A stretch of 64,000 nt of DNA from Blasia pusilla (Eukaryota > Marchantiophyta > Marchantiopsida > Blasiales): the NCBI GenBank assembly GCA_050084515.1, contig CM114273.1, forward strand, positions 33,046,001 through 33,110,000. Direction: 5' to 3'. The notes beneath the pieces were generated by a model that ran no database searches, was not told the origin of the DNA, and saw only the letters and a program-made list of their open reading frames with translations. Shown here piece after piece: positions 60,664 through 64,000 of the stretch. The stretch's first letter is position 1, and every line of letters begins with the position of its first letter. The translations under genes and the position numbers were made by a program.

Positions 60664-63600
60664 ATGGAGACTCTGCAGATGGCGTCTGCGTTCACTCCTC
60701 GAGCCGTTTGCCACTTCGTAATACGCACCGGCTCTCAACGGGCGGGATCTAGCGCTCCTCCTGAGGTATGATCTCAGGGCGGAGCTTTAGCCAGAGCGAG
60801 CATCAGAGTGGCCTTCCCTGAAAGTGCGCGCAGGCGCGATGTTGTGTTTCATGTTCGTAAGGGATCGTCTTGTGCGGGTCTGGCGCACCGGAAGGTTTCA
60901 GAATTCTTTGCATGTCACTGAGCTCACGCCGATAGAAATTCAACTGCACTCATCCCGAAACATGTGAATTATCCCGCGAACGGAAGGGCGTCAGTAAGGG
61001 CTACAAATTTGGTTCGAAAGCGGGAGATAGGCGGGGTTTAAAAGACTTGCAAGTGGATGAATGAGTGGTCGCGTGGGGTTTATGGGTTTACTCCGTGGTT
61101 GCGCTTTCTTTTCTTTATTTGTTGTCTTGGAAGAAATCCTCGAGACGTCGGTCCTGTCGAGTCAGTGGCGGGGATACTTATGCATGATCTCTGTCCAGAC
61201 CATAAGGGAGGGACTTAGAGCCGAATCCGTGTTGTTTTTTCTTGACAGAGTTTTGCAGAAGTGGCAGGAACAAGTCATGGAATCTCGCGGACAAATTCTG
61301 CCCGCTACAGGGCAGCATGTGACCATACTCAGTGGAGGCATTGGGTTCGGGGAACGCCAGTTTCAGGCTGCAGAGGGCGTGGTCAGAGGGCGAAGAAGGT
61401 CGGTAGGGGTTTTGAAGCAGGCCATGCTTTTGCTATCGATGCTGCACAGGAGTTTGACTATGAAGCGGTTCGACTGAAAGAGGTGCAAAGGCAGAACAAG
61501 CTGAAGGTGGGAATAGTAGGGTTTGGTAATTTTGGCCGTTTCTTGGCGCAAAGGATCGCGAATCAGGGGCACACGGTTTTGGCACACTCTAGATCTGATT
61601 ATGCAAAGATTGCGCGTCAAATGGGGGTCACCTACTTCAGGTGATTGCAACGCCAGGAATTAATTTTGGTTGTTTTACTTGACGAATTCCTTATCAGCGT
61701 AAACTTTACATCTAGCCGGGCATTGTTTGGACTGCATGAAGTTGCAAGCTTTTCTGGTTCATGTCGTGTACAGGGATCCGGATGATTTTTGTGAGGAGCA
61801 TCCAGATGTCGTTATTTTATGCACCTCAATTCTTTCTACTGAAGCAGTTCTTCAGTCGCTACCCGTTCAACGTCTCAAGAGGAACACGCTCTTTGTGGAC
61901 GTTCTGTCTGTTAAGGAGTTTCCCCGAAACCTTTTCTTACAGGTACCAAAGGTCTTCTTTGTCTCCGTTGGCTTCTCTTGCGGATTCAATACCATTATTT
62001 TCTGCACAGCGCAAATCCGGAGAGAATTTGGGAGACGTTAGGGTGAATATAAAATTTTGAAACGTCGAAGAAACAGCTAATCTCATTTCTCTTCACTGTC
62101 GAATCACTGTGAAGTGAGTTCATATTCTTGGGGCCTCTTTTTGGCTTGATGATATGTGCATGTGCATTTTGAATTTCGGGTATGAATCTCTATACCAATC
62201 TGAATGAAAGGATTTTGTAACCTCTAAAATGAAGAGTTTAGAGAAGTGGGTGAAATGATTTGCAGGTATTACCCTCAGAGTTCGATGTGCTCTGCACACA
62301 TCCTATGTTCGGACCAGAGAGTGGGAGGGGCAGCTGGGCTGGTTTGCCGTTTGTCTATGACAAAATCCGAATCACTGATGGACCACGAGCTGAACGCTGC
62401 ACCAGGTTCTTAAATATTTTTGAAAGTGAAGTGAGCTCTTTGTCTCTGCCCGATGTTTCTTTTCCAATTAGTCTTGAAGATTTTGAGTGTCAACTTTAAG
62501 TAGAATTGACCCTTGAATCACACTGAACGTGAGAGCAGCTATGAAACGGAATATCTTTCAAACTTCTGGCCAAAACCAGTTCGAGAGGATGAATGAGTTC
62601 TCAGAAGTAACAACCTTCACAACTTTACTTTGAGACGCAGGCATGCAGAGCCTGAAGCTTTGCCATTCTATCCATGCCATTTTGCACTCGAGAAACACAT
62701 TGTGTCTCTGAGTGTAGCCTGCAGAAGAGTCCTCCTTGGGCATCCAAGTTTAATTCACAATAAATTACGACGGTCTGGTAAAGTCATCACCAATCCACAC
62801 GGAATTTTTGATCCAGCTTTGACAGAGGCCTAAACTGTCCACAATGATCGAGGAACCTTTCTTCTATAAATGACATAGATGGTACATTTTTAAAAAGCAC
62901 CGAAGGGTGTACCTTAAGACCACTCCCATCGTCTTCCTTTTTGTCACAGGGCTGCAGAATGGTTGAGATGACATGTGAGGAACATGACCGACATGCTGCT
63001 GGGAGCCAGTTCATAACTCATACTGTGGGAAGGTCAGTTAGCTACCTTGATCAATCAGGAGCATCTACACCACCAGGAACAAGCTGATTGTCATAATATG
63101 ACAATCAGTTTGTTCCTGGTGGTGTAGATGACTTCAGATGTGTAGGTTCCCTTGTGGTTATCAAATGAGGGATTTCTCAGAGGTATCCTTCTCTGATTGA
63201 GAACAAGTCATCCTAGTGAGATTCTTTTCCATTTCAGTGTTCACTGCCTTCTGGTTGATATTGCATCTGCAGTTTATTCTTCTCTTGTCTGCGATTAATG
63301 CTTCTATTCACTTGTAGCGAACTTAGCAGTGGAATCATAATGCAACTTCTGGAAGTCTCTCCTTCCAAACTTCCTTCAGCTGGAGGGATGAATGTAGGTT
63401 TAAGAGTATTGTCAATCATGTCATTGGTTCCACATCTGGCTGCTTAACTAAAGTTCAGTTCGTCCAGACTCTGGCTGTGCAGCATGTTTGAAGAGTGCCC
63501 CCTTTTCTAGAAACTTTGCTTCTCATGTACCAGTACACATTCTGGATAGACATCCACAGTTTGGGCTTGCTATAAAGCTTCTTAGTTTCAACATGTAAGC

Positions 63601-64000
63601 ATTTGTAGAGGCCCAGTTCAGTAGAGAGAAACTGATTTCTTTCTTACGAGTTTGAGATAGCGTTGCTCCTGCAGGGTTTTGGGAAGCCTTGCACTAGAAT
63701 CAACACCGATCAACACCAAAGGATATGAATCTCTTCTGAAACTGGTAATTTCCACTTGAGATCACTGAAGGATGCTGCGTGAAAGTTAATTGTGACTATT
63801 CAGATCCTCAGACAGGGTAAAGCTATAATCTATTGGAAGGCTGAGTAGCCGAGTGTCTGCAATTGTTAAGAGTGCAGAGTAAAATTGGAACGGGTGAACA
63901 TATACGTTGTTGAAAGGACTGTATTCCTAGAGTAGTTGGGATCAGAAGTCTATCAAGGACTGTGATCTTCATATAGTGGCATTCTAATCTAGTACTAATT
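60664..64000 (+). CDS. TyrA: Plastid arogenate dehydrogenase (tyrosine biosynthesis), 3' end outside window
   Basis: Exons: 60664-60765, 61249-61640, 61774-61942, 62266-62430, 62950-63032 and 63675-63744, then further exons beyond the edge. Introns are GT-AG and every junction keeps phase; 327 residues are visible. The first ~95 residues are Ser/Thr/Arg-rich with few acids, as in plastid transit peptides (METLQMASAFTPRAVCHFVI). The NADP-binding fold begins KVGIVGFGNFGRFLAQRI (about 120-137) with HSRSDY at 147-152. DVVILCTSIL and FVDVLSVKEFPR follow, then the active-site segment THPMFGPESGRGSW (about 232-245) and the second conserved block EEHDRHAAGSQFITHTVGR. Family role: NADP-dependent oxidative decarboxylation of arogenate to tyrosine in plastids. 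The start is chosen as the upstream ATG whose exon joins in phase; 60679 (MASAF) is an alternative. Confidence 0.92.
63062..63130. repeat. Near-perfect palindrome, 34-bp arms, 1-nt centre
   Basis: The left arm 63062-63095 and right arm 63097-63130 are reverse complements except at 63083, where a G faces T (a G-U wobble in RNA). It lies in the intron between TyrA exons at 62950-63032 and 63675-63744. Confidence 0.95.

Noticed and set aside
61061-61477. 138-codon plus-strand frame at the TyrA locus
   Set aside because: Out of phase with the dehydrogenase exon and without family similarity; it spans the intron acceptor at 61248.

Overview
The window looks like nuclear DNA of a land plant. It has four intron-rich plant-type genes with GT-AG introns, separated by decayed transposable elements: Ty1/copia, Ty3/gypsy, LINE, hAT and Helitron. 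The intron-containing arogenate dehydrogenase, the CNGC19/20-type channel and a LINE with an (ATTC)n tail make a seedless lineage (bryophyte, lycophyte or fern) my best guess. That placement is inference from general impression and I could not test it.

Layout. 1-1558 (-): 5' part of an ABCG half-transporter, running off the left edge. 1559-2800: CpG-rich, coding-like but broken sequence of unknown origin. 3540-4245 (+): copia gag remnant. 7279-15946 (-): a complete six-exon gene of 899 codons encoding a nuclear-looking protein with a tyrosine-recombinase-like core. A broken LINE lies antisense in its second intron. 18.0-18.6 kb: GC-rich tandem repeats, followed by a dead hAT transposase (19.2-21.5 kb). 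21.5-26.6 kb: tRNA-like repeat pair, perfect hairpin, gypsy gag remnant and a ten-copy array of palindromic motifs. 27994-36471 (-): a complete twelve-exon cyclic nucleotide-gated channel gene of 739 codons. 38.7-60 kb: gene-poor, AT-rich DNA holding tandem duplications, a solo LTR, a 22-bp minisatellite, a gypsy integrase joined to an unusual one-and-a-fraction LTR arrangement, a Helitron helicase tail and Helitron-like terminal repeats. 60664-63744 (+): arogenate dehydrogenase, exons 1-6, continuing past the right edge.

The four host genes do not form a pathway or cluster: they serve membrane transport, a probable nuclear DNA/chromatin role, Ca2+/cation signalling and plastid tyrosine synthesis. 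Exon models were built by hand from splice signals, reading phase and family similarity. Every internal exon junction keeps phase, which is the main support. No database search was possible.

The most interesting observations are the possibly domesticated tyrosine recombinase gene, the spaced palindrome array at 25.3-26.0 kb, the 34-bp-arm near-perfect palindrome in a TyrA intron, the tRNA-like repeat pair at 21.6-21.8 kb, and the Helitron-like termini shared between 40.8 and 58.0 kb.
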